Below are positions 7,190-17,429 of a DNA stretch of 20,759 nt, piece after piece. Below the pieces are notes generated by a model that saw only the letters and a list, made by a program, of their open reading frames with translations, did no database searches and was not told the origin of the DNA. The stretch's first letter is position 1, and every line of letters starts with the position of its first letter. The translations under genes were made by a program, and so were the position numbers. The stretch is from JAHEEL01 sp964195545 (GTDB taxonomy: Bacteria > Actinomycetota > Acidimicrobiia > Spongiisociales > UBA5794), in NCBI GenBank assembly GCA_964195545.1, contig CAXMQQ010000049.1:1-20759 (forward strand), written 5' to 3'.

Positions 7190-7659
7190 ATGTCGTCCAC
7201 CGCCCTGCCCGGGCACCCGTCCTTCGTTACGCACCTCAAGTGCGCTTACACCGGAGCGCAGTTCGAACCCGATCGGCTCTACGGACTCTCGCCGGCGGGG
7301 AAACCCCTGCCGGTCAAGTACGCCTCGACGGCATCGTCAACGCGATGACCAGAGAAGCCCTCGCGTCGCGCGAGCCCGGCATGTGGCGGTACCGCGGGAA
7401 CCTGCCGGTGCGCCGCACCGAAGATATCGTCTCACTCGGTGAGTCCGAGACCCCGCTGGTCTCGCTACCCCGCCTGTCCGAAGAACTGGGAACCGCGGCG
7501 ACCCTCGTCAAAGACGAAGGTCGCCTCCCGACCGGTACGTTCAAGGCCAGAGGGCTCCTCGACCTGTGTATGTTCTCCGACGGTTCGAAGAACGAGCAGG
7601 AACTCGCGGTCACCGGCGACACCGGCAAGGTCGAGCTCCAGGTGCAAGACGACCAGTGA
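7190..7659 (+). pseudogene. Chimeric remnant: 5' part of threonine synthase joined to a Gfo/Idh/MocA-like tail
   Basis: The frame from the ATG at 7190 reads like the N-terminus of actinobacterial threonine synthase: FVTHLKCAYTGAQFEPDRLYGLSPAGKPLPVKY. It then hits a stop at 7346-7348. In the next frame the match resumes without loss as LDGIVNAMTREAL, EPGMWRYRGNLPVRR, VSLGESETPL, TLVKDEGRLPTGTFKARG, so about one base was lost near 7322 (a TACGACCTC-like reading became TACGCCTC). After the PLP-lysine motif FKARG, near 7555-7565, the sequence changes to DLCMFSDGSKNEQELAVTGDTGKVE. That resembles the C-terminal region of Gfo/Idh/MocA dehydrogenases rather than threonine synthase. The frame ends at 7659, far short of the usual roughly 400 aa. 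The next 115 bases (7660-7774) hold no gene, only a short TAGATCAG direct repeat. The threonine synthase part is confident; the second parent gene is tentative. Confidence 0.75.
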
Positions 7660-7774
7660 TACTCGACGAGGTGATGGGTAGTAGATCAGTAGATCAGTGC
7701 TGCAAGCGGTCAGCTACGAGCCACCAGCAGGACCCGGACCAACCGCCACGTACCGATTGCTGACTACCACGCCG

Positions 7775-8434
7775 CTATCGGCTTGACCTCACCCTCGGCC
7801 ACCAGGGGCCGAGCTTGGAATCGACGAATCCGGACCAGGCGTCGGTCATGGATCCGAGAGGGTCCTCTCGATCCGCGAATTCGTCCCAAGCGAGCGGTTC
7901 TCCGATCCAAATACGAACTGCCGTCCGATGGATCCCCCGGTTGGCAGGTCCGAGTGTGCGTTCCGTTCCATGGATGGCCACCGGGAGCAGCGGCGCACCT
8001 CCCATCCACGCCAACCATGCGGCTCCACGCTTCGGTTCCGTCTCTCCCCAGTACTCGACTCGCCGACCCTCAGGGAACACCCCGACGGTGCCATTGCGTC
8101 GCAGATGTTGGACCGCTTCTTCGAGAGCCCTGAGTGGTACTCCGTCTCGATCGGTCGGGATCGCACCGAAGAATCCAGTGACAAGGTCGAAGGTCAGATG
8201 ATTGCCAAACAACTCGTCGACGGCGATGAACCGAACGAGCCGGCCGACGGCGTTCACGACGAGCGGAGGGTCAAGATGTGACAGATGGTTGGCCGCGACC
8301 ACCAGCGGTCCTTGCTTCGGGATGCTCTCCGTGCCGCTGACCTCGAAGTCGAGGAGTCCACGAGCGGCGATCCGTGTCGGGATGTTCACGATGCGCGTCG
8401 CGAGCTCCGACGGAATCCGTCGGACGCTACGCAC
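7775..8434 (-). CDS. PlsC-type 1-acyl-sn-glycerol-3-phosphate acyltransferase family protein
   Basis: A lysophospholipid acyltransferase domain of about 219 aa that would move an acyl chain to lysophosphatidate or a related acceptor at the membrane. Visible: the catalytic block NHLSHLD (HX4D), GAIPTDRDG, the FPEGRR acceptor-binding block, and PLLPVAIHGTE. The start is uncertain. The GTG at 8434 overlaps the end of holB by eight bases and gives a normal length. Other in-frame starts lie deeper in holB (8527) or nearer the domain (GTG at 8389). None has a good ribosome site, so translation may be coupled to holB. In actinobacteria such enzymes can also acylate lipid-linked mannosides; the sequence does not decide this. 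Confidence 0.85.
   Translation of the reverse strand: MRSVRRIPSELATRIVNIPTRIAARGLLDFEVSGTESIPKQGPLVVAANHLSHLDPPLVVNAVGRLVRFIAVDELFGNHLTFDLVTGFFGAIPTDRDGVPLRALEEAVQHLRRNGTVGVFPEGRRVEYWGETEPKRGAAWLAWMGGAPLLPVAIHGTERTLGPANRGIHRTAVRIWIGEPLAWDEFADREDPLGSMTDAWSGFVDSKLGPWWPRVRSSR
8407..8423. repeat. 17-bp palindrome at the holB / acyltransferase boundary
   Basis: CCGACGGA-A-TCCGTCGG has perfect 8-bp arms around one base. It lies inside the first codons of the acyltransferase gene, four bases beyond the holB stop in the direction of transcription. It could be a protein-binding site or an RNA hairpin near the acyltransferase start, or simply a by-product of Arg-Arg-Ile-Pro-Ser codons. Confidence 0.4.
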
Positions 8435-9485
8435 GGCCGGAGAGTTCTGCGAAGAGGTTCGCAAAGGCGAGCTGTGGACGCTGGTTGGCCGCCAACGATT
8501 CGATGGCGGAGAGAACCCGTTCGACACCGACGACAGCCTGCCTCGGGGTCATCGACGAGAGGGCGGCGATCCGAACGTCGGTATTCCGGACCGGCACGCC
8601 GAACTGCGCGGCGGCGACATCGCGATAGAAGGAAGCGAGGATCTCGAGGCCGGTCACGTACAAGGCATCGGTGGCTCGCTTGAGCTCCCTGGTCTGGCGA
8701 TCGCGAAACGACTTCGGCGCATCGTCGCCAAGAGCATCCCGCTCATCCTGCTGCCGCTGCTTCAGTGCCGCCAGAAGTGGCTGGACCGACTCCATCGTCT
8801 CATCCGCAAGGCGGAAGGCGTCACCGGGGTGCTCGCCGAGTCTCAGCGGAATGCTCAGCCAGAGTCTCCTGTAGACCGCCACCTGGGGTTCGGTCGCAAG
8901 GGCGAGGGCAAGGCCCGGCCGACCGCCGGCGATCCGAGCGGCCTCGGTCGCCTGCTCCTCCGCTACGCCGAGGGCAACGAGACCTTCCGTGACTTCGCTC
9001 TCCGACACCCGTCCGAATACAACGGTTCGGCAGCGGCTCGCCACGGTGGATGGCAGATCGTCCTCGGTCTCCGCAACGATGACGAATACGGTTGCCGACG
9101 TCGGCTCCTCCAACGTCTTGAGAAGGGCATTGGCAGCTTCGTCATTCATCATGCCGCCCTCCTCGAAGAGGAAGAGCTTCCTGTCCGACTCGAGAGGTGT
9201 GCGGGTCGCTTGGGATACGACTCGACGAGCTTGATCGACGGTGATGGAGGCGCGGCCCTCTGGCTCGATGAGCACGAGGTCCGGATGGATTCCCGCCATG
9301 ACCCGGTTGAAGCAGCCCGGGTCATCTCCGCACATCAACGCCGCAGCGAACTTGCGGGCGATCGTCGACTTCCCCACATTCGATGGGCCAACGAAGAGAT
9401 AGGATTGAGCCGGGCGGTCGATCTCGCGACGCAGAAACTCAACGACGCCCCGGTGACCGATGATCCCACCGAACGAACTCACCAT
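8427..9485 (-). CDS. holB: DNA polymerase III subunit delta'
   Basis: Clamp-loader subunit delta', 352 aa, part of the AAA+ pentamer that opens the sliding clamp for the replicase. Visible: FGGIIGHRGVVEFLRR at the N-terminus, the P-loop-like GPSNVGKST at about 33-41, MMNDEAANALLKTLEEP (Walker B region and delta'-type helix), SRC sensor-1 region in VASRCRTV, and GGRPGLAL in the lid. The zinc module is degenerate. Only two Cys (CGDDPGC) remain before HPD, where delta' subunits usually carry four. The start at 9485 overlaps the end of tmk by seven bases; a GTG one codon later is equally possible. The tmk-holB pair is a common arrangement, which supports the call. Confidence 0.93.
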   Translation of the reverse strand: MVSSFGGIIGHRGVVEFLRREIDRPAQSYLFVGPSNVGKSTIARKFAAALMCGDDPGCFNRVMAGIHPDLVLIEPEGRASITVDQARRVVSQATRTPLESDRKLFLFEEGGMMNDEAANALLKTLEEPTSATVFVIVAETEDDLPSTVASRCRTVVFGRVSESEVTEGLVALGVAEEQATEAARIAGGRPGLALALATEPQVAVYRRLWLSIPLRLGEHPGDAFRLADETMESVQPLLAALKQRQQDERDALGDDAPKSFRDRQTRELKRATDALYVTGLEILASFYRDVAAAQFGVPVRNTDVRIAALSSMTPRQAVVGVERVLSAIESLAANQRPQLAFANLFAELSGRA

Positions 9486-10084
9486 CGACTCCGAATCTCT
9501 CGGTATGCCTCATCGACGACGTCTTCGAGTGGACCGCCGCCATCGATGATCGTGAAGCGGTCCGGCTCGGATGCGGCCGCGGCGGCGAAGCCGTCCGCTA
9601 CACGTTGCTGGAAATCGACTCCTTCATCGCCAATGCGATCACCAACGTCCTGCCGACGCAGACCCTCGGCGGGGTCGATCGCGAGGAGGATGACACGGCT
9701 CGGCCAAACACCCTCAAGGCCGGGTTCGTTGACGTTCCTCACGGCATCAATCCCGAGGCCCCGACCCGCTCCCTGATACGCGAGTGAAGAATAGACCGAC
9801 CGATCGGAGAGGACCCACGCCCCCTCAGCGAGAGCCGGACCGACCACTTTGGCCGCGAGTTGTGCGCGTGCGGCAGCGAAGAGCAGCGCTTCGGTCCATG
9901 GATCGGGTTCGAGATCATGCCCGAGAAGAATCGCTCTGATGCGCTCGCCGACCGCGGTGCCGCCCGGTTCGCGAACCCGGACCACCGTTCGACCGTCTGT
10001 CTCGAGTCGCTCACCGACACGTTGGGCAATGGTCGACTTGCCTGCACCCTCGATGCCCTCGAAGGCAACATACGGAAGGCTCAC
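9479..10084 (-). CDS. tmk: Thymidylate kinase
   Basis: Converts dTMP to dTDP with ATP, the last specific step towards dTTP. The 201 aa match the family length. Visible: P-loop FEGIEGAGKST (residues 8-18), REPGGT at about 39-44, the DRS motif in SDRSVYSSLAYQGAGRGL, and a C-terminal FTIIDGGGP. The start is the GTG at 10084, with GAGG five bases upstream. It overlaps holB downstream and lies 78 bp after topA. Confidence 0.96.
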   Translation of the reverse strand: MSLPYVAFEGIEGAGKSTIAQRVGERLETDGRTVVRVREPGGTAVGERIRAILLGHDLEPDPWTEALLFAAARAQLAAKVVGPALAEGAWVLSDRSVYSSLAYQGAGRGLGIDAVRNVNEPGLEGVWPSRVILLAIDPAEGLRRQDVGDRIGDEGVDFQQRVADGFAAAAASEPDRFTIIDGGGPLEDVVDEAYREIRSRW

Positions 10085-10162
10085 ATGACCTCGTTCCTCG
10101 TCCTCGGTGTTACCAGAGCCAGTCTCGCAGAGTTCTGCATCGCAAGCGTTCGAGGACCGAGG

Positions 10163-12838
10163 TCAGGACTCCTCGGGCTTCTTCTTGGCTGCCTTCTTTG
10201 GAGCCTTCTTCTTCGGAGCCTTCTTCGCCGTCTTCTTGGGCGCCTTCTTGCGCTTCGGTGCGGGGCCCTTTGCCCGGCGTTCCGAGAGAAGATCGATGGC
10301 GCGCTCGGCCGTGATGGTGTCGACCGAGTCGGCAACTCTCAGCGACGCGTTTGTCTCCCCATCGGTGACATAGGGTCCGAACCGCCCGTTCTTCAACACA
10401 ATGGGTGTCCCGGTGTTGGGATCGTCGCCCAGCTCCTTCAACGGTGCCGCAGCCTTGCGTCCGCCACGCTTCTTCGGTTGGGAGAGCAGCGCAATCGCAC
10501 CATCGAGGTCGATCGTGAAGATCTCCTCCTCCTCGTCCAGGCTGCGGGTCTCCTTCTCCCACTTCACATACGGTCCGTAGCGGCCGTTCTGAGCGGTGAT
10601 CGATCTGCCGTCTTCGGGGTGCTCTCCAACCGTTCGGGGCTGCGTGAGGAGTCGGAGCGCTTCGTCGAGCGTCACAGTCTCGGTCGACATCGCCTTGAAG
10701 AGGGACGCCGTTTTCGGCTTAGTCTTCGTGTCGGGGTCGCGCTCTCCGAGTTGAACATACGGCCCGAAGCGTCCAGCTCTGGCGAGAACCGTCAGGCCGG
10801 TGTCGGGATCTTCGCCGAGCGTGCGGTCGTCGGATGGAGCATCGAGCAGTTCGATCGCTCTCTCCACGGTGAGTTCGTCGAGGGGAAGATCGTCCGGGAT
10901 CGATGCCCTCTGCTCGCCCTGGACGAGGTACGGCCCGTACTGCCCGCACCGCGCCACGATCGCTGCGCCATCGGCAGCCTCGCCGATAGCAAACGAGTTG
11001 ATCTCGCGTGGATCGATCGCCTCGAGAGCCCCATCCGAAACAAGAGCCTCCAGCCCTGGATGAACGCCGCTCCCCGAGTAGAAGCGTTCGAGGTAGGGAG
11101 CCATCTCCTCTTGACCGCCGGCGATCTTGTCGAGGTCCTCCTCCATGAGCGCCGTGAAGTCGTAGTCGACGTAGTCCCCGAAGTGTTGTTCGAGAAGACC
11201 GACAACGGCGAAGGCCGTGAGCGTGGGAGCCAGTGCGGACCCGTGCTTGCGGACGTAGCCGCGATCCTGGATCGTCGAGATGATCGATGCGTACGTCGAT
11301 GGGCGGCCGATCCCGAGCTCTTCGAGCCTCTTGACGAGGCTGGCTTCCGTGTAGCGGGCCGGAGGCTTCGTCTCGTGCACAGTCGAGTTCATCGCGACGG
11401 CATCGAGCGCCTGGCCGTTATCCAGCTCGGGCAGATGGCTTTCCTGGTCGTCCCTCGTGGCTTCGGGATCATCGATGTCCTCGACGTAGGCTTTCAAGAA
11501 TCCGGCGAACAGGATCGTGCGACCACTCGCAGAGAACTCGCAGGCTCGGCCGCTCGTTGCAGCGGTGCCGGCAAGCCGCAACTGAATGCTCTCGCCTTTC
11601 GCATCCTTCATCTGGCTTGCGACCGTGCGCTTCCAGATCAGGTCGTACAGCCGGGTCTCATCGGACATCGCACCGAATGAAGCAACAACGGCTTTGGGAT
11701 CCTGGAATCGTTCACCAGCCGGTCGAATCGCCTCATGAGCTTCCTGCGCTCCCTTCGCCTTCTTGCCATAGAAGCGCGGAGAATCCGGGAGATAGTTCTC
11801 ACCGAACCGTCCGGAAACGAGAGAGCGAGCAGCGCTGAGCGCAGTCCCCGACAAGCTGGTCGAGTCGGTTCTCATGTATGTGATGAACCCGCTCTCGTAG
11901 AGACGCTGGGCCGCGGACATCGTCCGGCGCGCCCCGAATCGCAGCTTGCGCCCGGCTTCCTGCTGCAGCGTTGCGGTGCGGAACGGCGCATAGGGTCGAC
12001 GGGTGTACGGTTTGCTTTCCACCGATGCGACCGTGAACGGCACTTCGCCGAGCTCTGCTGCAAGGCTTGCAGCGGCATCCCGGGCGAGGACGACACGGTC
12101 CTTGCGTGGGATGCCGGCCTGATCGAAGTCCTTGCCGGTAGCTACCCGCCCGCCATCGACGGTGACGAGCTTGGCCTCGAACTCGGTGTCGTCGCCAACC
12201 GGCGTGAACATGCCGACGACGCCGGCATACTCCGCGCCAACGAATGCGAGCCGTTCCCGCTCGCGTTCAACGATGATGCGGGTCGCCGGAGATTGAACCC
12301 GTCCCGCAGAGAGACCCCGTTGGACCTTGCGCCAAAGGACCGGGGAGACCTCGTAGCCGAACAGGCGATCGAGAACGCGCCTCGCCTCCTGGGCGGCCAC
12401 GACTCGTTGATCGATCTCTCTGGGATTCTCGACCGCTTCACGGATCGCATTCTCGGTGATCTCGTGGAACACCATGCGGTGAACCGGCACGGTGGGTTTC
12501 AAGACCTTCAGCAGGTGCCAGGCGATCGCCTCACCCTCCCGATCCTCATCAGTCGCGAGGTACAGAGAGTCGGCTCCCTTCATCTCCTTGCGCAGCGCTG
12601 CCACTTGCTTCTTCGAGTTGGGCGTGACTACGTACATGGGTTTGAAGCCATCGGCAATGTCGATGCCGAATCGGCTGGCCTTCCATGCGGCCTTCTTCGC
12701 TTCGGACACTTCGCCGACCTTCGTCGGGATGTCGCGAATGTGACCGACGGAGGATTCGACGACGAAATCATCTCCGAGATAGCGGCCGATGGTCTTGGCT
12801 TTCGCCGGGGACTCAACGATGACGAGGTGTTTGGGCAT
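10163..12838 (-). CDS. topA: DNA topoisomerase I (type IA)
   Basis: Relaxes negatively supercoiled DNA by single-strand passage. The 891-aa protein has an N-terminal TOPRIM domain: LVIVESPAKAKTIGRYLG with E9, and DEDREGEA with D97, D99 and E101. The catalytic tyrosine is Y321 in GFITYMRTDS. The core is followed by four or more C-terminal topoisomerase repeats marked by GPYV (for example NGRFGPYVTDGE, NGRYGPYVKWE). Zinc fingers of the E. coli type are absent. The protein ends in a Lys/Ala/Pro-rich tail, the usual actinobacterial form. The ATG at 12838 has no obvious ribosome site. Confidence 0.97.
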   Translation of the reverse strand: MPKHLVIVESPAKAKTIGRYLGDDFVVESSVGHIRDIPTKVGEVSEAKKAAWKASRFGIDIADGFKPMYVVTPNSKKQVAALRKEMKGADSLYLATDEDREGEAIAWHLLKVLKPTVPVHRMVFHEITENAIREAVENPREIDQRVVAAQEARRVLDRLFGYEVSPVLWRKVQRGLSAGRVQSPATRIIVERERERLAFVGAEYAGVVGMFTPVGDDTEFEAKLVTVDGGRVATGKDFDQAGIPRKDRVVLARDAAASLAAELGEVPFTVASVESKPYTRRPYAPFRTATLQQEAGRKLRFGARRTMSAAQRLYESGFITYMRTDSTSLSGTALSAARSLVSGRFGENYLPDSPRFYGKKAKGAQEAHEAIRPAGERFQDPKAVVASFGAMSDETRLYDLIWKRTVASQMKDAKGESIQLRLAGTAATSGRACEFSASGRTILFAGFLKAYVEDIDDPEATRDDQESHLPELDNGQALDAVAMNSTVHETKPPARYTEASLVKRLEELGIGRPSTYASIISTIQDRGYVRKHGSALAPTLTAFAVVGLLEQHFGDYVDYDFTALMEEDLDKIAGGQEEMAPYLERFYSGSGVHPGLEALVSDGALEAIDPREINSFAIGEAADGAAIVARCGQYGPYLVQGEQRASIPDDLPLDELTVERAIELLDAPSDDRTLGEDPDTGLTVLARAGRFGPYVQLGERDPDTKTKPKTASLFKAMSTETVTLDEALRLLTQPRTVGEHPEDGRSITAQNGRYGPYVKWEKETRSLDEEEEIFTIDLDGAIALLSQPKKRGGRKAAAPLKELGDDPNTGTPIVLKNGRFGPYVTDGETNASLRVADSVDTITAERAIDLLSERRAKGPAPKRKKAPKKTAKKAPKKKAPKKAAKKKPEES
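10166..10264 (-). repeat. Lys/Ala/Pro-rich repeat tail of topA
   Basis: The last roughly 33 codons of topA encode tandem APKK/AAKK-type units. In DNA they are repeats of TTCTTGG, GGAGCC and CTTCTT blocks. A basic, disordered tail of this kind is known from mycobacterial and streptomycete TopA to bind DNA and aid processivity. Confidence 0.8.
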
Positions 12839-12896
12839 GAATGAGTTGCGATCTGGTAGTCGGGGAGGGCCTCAACGATGCGGGAGTATGGCCTTG

Positions 12897-12908
12897 TTGT
12901 CAAGACAA
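12897..12908 (-). promoter_or_regulatory. TTGACA box inside a small dyad upstream of topA
   Basis: TTGTC-AA-GACAA is a perfect 5-bp-arm dyad. On the minus strand it contains TTGACA about 60 bp before the topA start, at a suitable place for a -35 box. No good -10 hexamer is found 16-18 bp downstream, so the promoter call is weak. The element might also be a regulator site. Confidence 0.25.
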
Positions 12909-12932
12909 TGACTCTCTCCCCCCGAAAGAGCG

Positions 12933-13985
12933 TCAGATTTCGAAGCCCGCCCGGAACCGTTCGACGACCTTGGGCCAGGTGAAGACATCCTCCACGAAGC
13001 GACGACCGGCGAGGCCCATTAGGCGAGCACCAGCCGGATCGTCGAGAAGCATCGTCAAGCCCTCGACGATGTCATCGACTGAGTGAACGACGTACCCGGT
13101 CTTGGCGGGAATCACCGTCTCCGGGGAACCACCGGAGTCTCCGGCGAGGACCGGCAGTCCGGTCGCGGCCGCCTCGAGGAATACCAACCCGAGACCCTCG
13201 ACCTCCAGCCCACCCCACCGTGACTTGCACGGCATGCAGAATACATCCATCTCCCGGTAGAGCCCGGGGAGATCCGACCACGGTACGTCGACTGCGAAGC
13301 GCGCACGCACACCGAGCTTGTTGGCGAGTTTGCGAAGCTGTGCCTCTCTCCGACCTCTGCCGACGAGCAGCAGTTCGACCGGCCGCTCGAGCCTGGCAGC
13401 CGCCTCGACAAGTCGATGCTGGCCTTTACGCGGCACGAATCGCGAAACACACCCGACGACGGGAACATCGTTGTCTCCGTTGGGTGGCGGCGTGAAGGTC
13501 TCGATGTCGACACCTGCGCCGACGAAGACGACGTGCTTGCCGGTGAGTCGCCGCACCCGGTCGGCGGTAAAGCGACTGACGGCGAATCGGACGTCCGCGT
13601 CGCGCAACGCCTTCGCGACCGTCTGCCTGGCTCCCGGTGCAGCGGCCGGGAGCGTGACCTCTGCGCCGTGACTGAGTATTCCGTACGGAACCCCGAGGCG
13701 CTTGCGGAGCCGTGGACCGAGGAACGGGAGCGGATGCGGCGCCCCGAAGAGGATCGCGTCGGGAGCGAACGCCACCGCTCGTTCCTCAACCCAGCCGGCA
13801 ACCTTCGGGGTCGGCCACATGAACGTCGACTTACTTCGGCTGATCCGGTCGTCGGGTTCAGCGTCCTTGTCGGCAGGGGCGATGACGTGGAAATCGTCCG
13901 GGTAGGCGTCGATGATGTTTCCGAGGTATTGCTGAATCCCGCCGGGCTTCGGCGGGTAGTCGTTCGTGATGAGCAGCAGTCGCAT
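12933..13985 (-). CDS. GT4 glycosyltransferase, PimB'-like (phosphatidylinositol monomannoside mannosyltransferase)
   Basis: A 350-aa GT-B fold retaining glycosyltransferase of family 4. Visible: N-terminal LITNDYPPKPGGIQQYL, GILSHGAEVTLP, the C-terminal domain start VGCVSRFVPRKGQ, LLLVGRGRRE, and the nucleotide-sugar/phosphate-binding block SRWGGLEVEGLGLVFLEAAA with the E-x7-E pair, followed by GLPVLAGDSGGSPETV. The NDYPPKPGGIQ.YL and GLEVEGLGLVFLEA segments closely recall corynebacterial PimB', which adds the second mannose to PIM1 from GDP-mannose. The exact acceptor is inferred. The start at 13985 is two bases after the stop of the histidine phosphatase, so the two are co-transcribed. Confidence 0.82.
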   Translation of the reverse strand: MRLLLITNDYPPKPGGIQQYLGNIIDAYPDDFHVIAPADKDAEPDDRISRSKSTFMWPTPKVAGWVEERAVAFAPDAILFGAPHPLPFLGPRLRKRLGVPYGILSHGAEVTLPAAAPGARQTVAKALRDADVRFAVSRFTADRVRRLTGKHVVFVGAGVDIETFTPPPNGDNDVPVVGCVSRFVPRKGQHRLVEAAARLERPVELLLVGRGRREAQLRKLANKLGVRARFAVDVPWSDLPGLYREMDVFCMPCKSRWGGLEVEGLGLVFLEAAATGLPVLAGDSGGSPETVIPAKTGYVVHSVDDIVEGLTMLLDDPAGARLMGLAGRRFVEDVFTWPKVVERFRAGFEI

Positions 13986-13987
13986 GG

Positions 13988-15202
13988 TCAGTTTCCCAGG
14001 TGCGCAGCGACGTTGTACGACGAGAGGTGCGGCTCTCCCCCCGCCCAGATGAGTTCCACGTGGGCAGTATTGCGCAGGACGGGGAGCCGATCGCGATGAG
14101 CATACGGTATCCCGAGTAGCAGGGACGCATACGCTCGCGTGGCCCCTCCGTGTGTGAAGGCTCCGACAGTTCCATCACCGCTCGACACAGCGTGCTCTGC
14201 GGCATCCGCCATCCGCTCGCCGACCCCGTGGAACGTCTCGCCGACCCGACCCCGCGGCTCGTCGTACCCGTCGATCTGTATGTGACGGAACGTTTCACCG
14301 TCGCGTTCCATGATCTCCGCCGCGTTGAGGCCTTCCCACTCGCCGAAGTCGAACTCGGCGAGGCCGTCGACGATGGTGACGGCCTTGCCCTGCTTGGCGG
14401 CCACCGGTGCGGCTGTCTCACGAGCGCGGCCCAGCGGCGACGACACGATCGCGTCGAACGGACCGGCAACATCGGCGAGCATCTCGGCCTGCCTACGACC
14501 TTGCTCGGACAGGGGAGTCTCACCTCGGCCCCACCAGCGGCCGTCGAGGTTGCCCAGCGTTTGGCCATGGCGGATCAAGCGCAATCGAGGTCCCGGTGGG
14601 CGGACGACTCCGCCGTCGAGGTGAAGGTCATCGTTGAATATCGACACTTGAACGTCGTCACCGTTGAGGCGGATGGTGGTGAGCGATACGTTCGACGGCA
14701 CGAGAATCGTCGACTGATCGGAAACGCCGAGCAGCATCCCGATGATGGTCTGGATCGCCCCACCGTGGGTCACAACGGTTGCGTGATCATCATCGCCCAA
14801 CCGACCAGCGAGTGTGTCGAAGGCGTTTTGGATGCGCGCCTTGAAGTCGGAGAAACGCTCCCCTCCGTCGGGTCGGAAGTCGCCTGACCCGAATCGCACG
14901 CGATCGACCTCTGGGTAGCGCTCCCTGATCTCGTCGGGCCTCAAGCCATCCCACGAGCCGAGATCGAACTCCCGCCACTCCGCAAGCGGTTCGCCTGCAC
15001 CGATCACAGCGGCAGTCGCCCTGGTCCGCCCGAGATCTGACGTCACCAGGAGTCCGGTCGCGTGCCGGTCCATCCGTTGCTGGAGGCGCTCGACCTGAAG
15101 CCGCCCGCGGTCGCTCAGCGGTGAGTCGGTCTGGCCCTGCCAGATCCCAGAGATATTGCTGACCGTCTCGGCGTGCCGGACGAGTGTGATGGTGCGAGCC
15201 AG
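13988..15202 (-). CDS. Tandem two-domain histidine phosphatase (phosphoglycerate mutase-like), non-AUG start
   Basis: About 404 aa with two complete histidine-phosphatase domains. Domain 1 has LVRHAETVSN (catalytic His at residue 10), SDLGRTRATA, FDLGSWDGL and VTHGG (His 146). Domain 2 has LIRHGQTLGN (His 212), SSPLGRARETA, FDFGEWEGL and FTHGG. The first ATG of the frame, at 15073, would remove the catalytic RHAE motif. No ATG, GTG or TTG lies in frame upstream of that motif. The best start is a CTG at 15202, preceded by AGGGGG with four-base spacing and giving MARTITLVRHAE. Both domains keep the catalytic residues. The substrate is unknown; related enzymes act on sugar phosphates, phosphoglycerate derivatives or alpha-ribazole phosphate. 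It is co-transcribed with the mannosyltransferase. Confidence 0.85.
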   Translation of the reverse strand: MARTITLVRHAETVSNISGIWQGQTDSPLSDRGRLQVERLQQRMDRHATGLLVTSDLGRTRATAAVIGAGEPLAEWREFDLGSWDGLRPDEIRERYPEVDRVRFGSGDFRPDGGERFSDFKARIQNAFDTLAGRLGDDDHATVVTHGGAIQTIIGMLLGVSDQSTILVPSNVSLTTIRLNGDDVQVSIFNDDLHLDGGVVRPPGPRLRLIRHGQTLGNLDGRWWGRGETPLSEQGRRQAEMLADVAGPFDAIVSSPLGRARETAAPVAAKQGKAVTIVDGLAEFDFGEWEGLNAAEIMERDGETFRHIQIDGYDEPRGRVGETFHGVGERMADAAEHAVSSGDGTVGAFTHGGATRAYASLLLGIPYAHRDRLPVLRNTAHVELIWAGGEPHLSSYNVAAHLGN

Positions 15203-15206
15203 GATG

Positions 15207-15212
15207 CCCCCT
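15207..15212 (-). promoter_or_regulatory. Ribosome-binding site that sets the CTG start of the histidine phosphatase
   Basis: AGGGGG on the minus strand lies four bases before CTG (15202-15200) and one base before ATC (15205-15203). The spacing favours CTG as the initiation codon. No ordinary start codon is available between this site and the catalytic RHAE motif. Confidence 0.55.
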
Positions 15213-15253
15213 GTATGAATCGATCGGAAGATTAGGGTGACTGAATGAGTGCG

Positions 15254-15281
15254 GGTTTCAGCCAGCGGAGCCGGCCGAAAC

Positions 15282-15282
<1 letters not shown>
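15254..15282 (-). terminator. Hairpin at the 3' end of hppA
   Basis: GGTTTC and GAAACC arms enclose further GCC/GGC and GC/GC pairing around a GGA loop, with two A-C mismatches. The hairpin begins at the hppA stop codon and has no T-run after it. Terminators without a U-tract are reported from actinobacteria, so partial termination between hppA and the phosphatase gene is possible. Confidence 0.4.
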
Positions 15283-17390
<2,108 letters not shown>

Positions 17391-17429
17391 GAACGCCTCC
17401 AGAATCCGTCGATGAGCAGAGTCACGGTG

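Noticed and set aside
7660..7774. TAGATCAG direct repeat as an attachment site
   Set aside because: Only two adjacent 8-bp copies are present and no integrase or tRNA gene is nearby.
8202..9776. 524-aa plus-strand reading frame
   Set aside because: It is antisense to the acyltransferase gene, holB and tmk, with no recognisable motifs.
9860..11680. 606-aa plus-strand reading frame
   Set aside because: It is antisense to topA and tmk, both certain genes, and has the same shadow composition.
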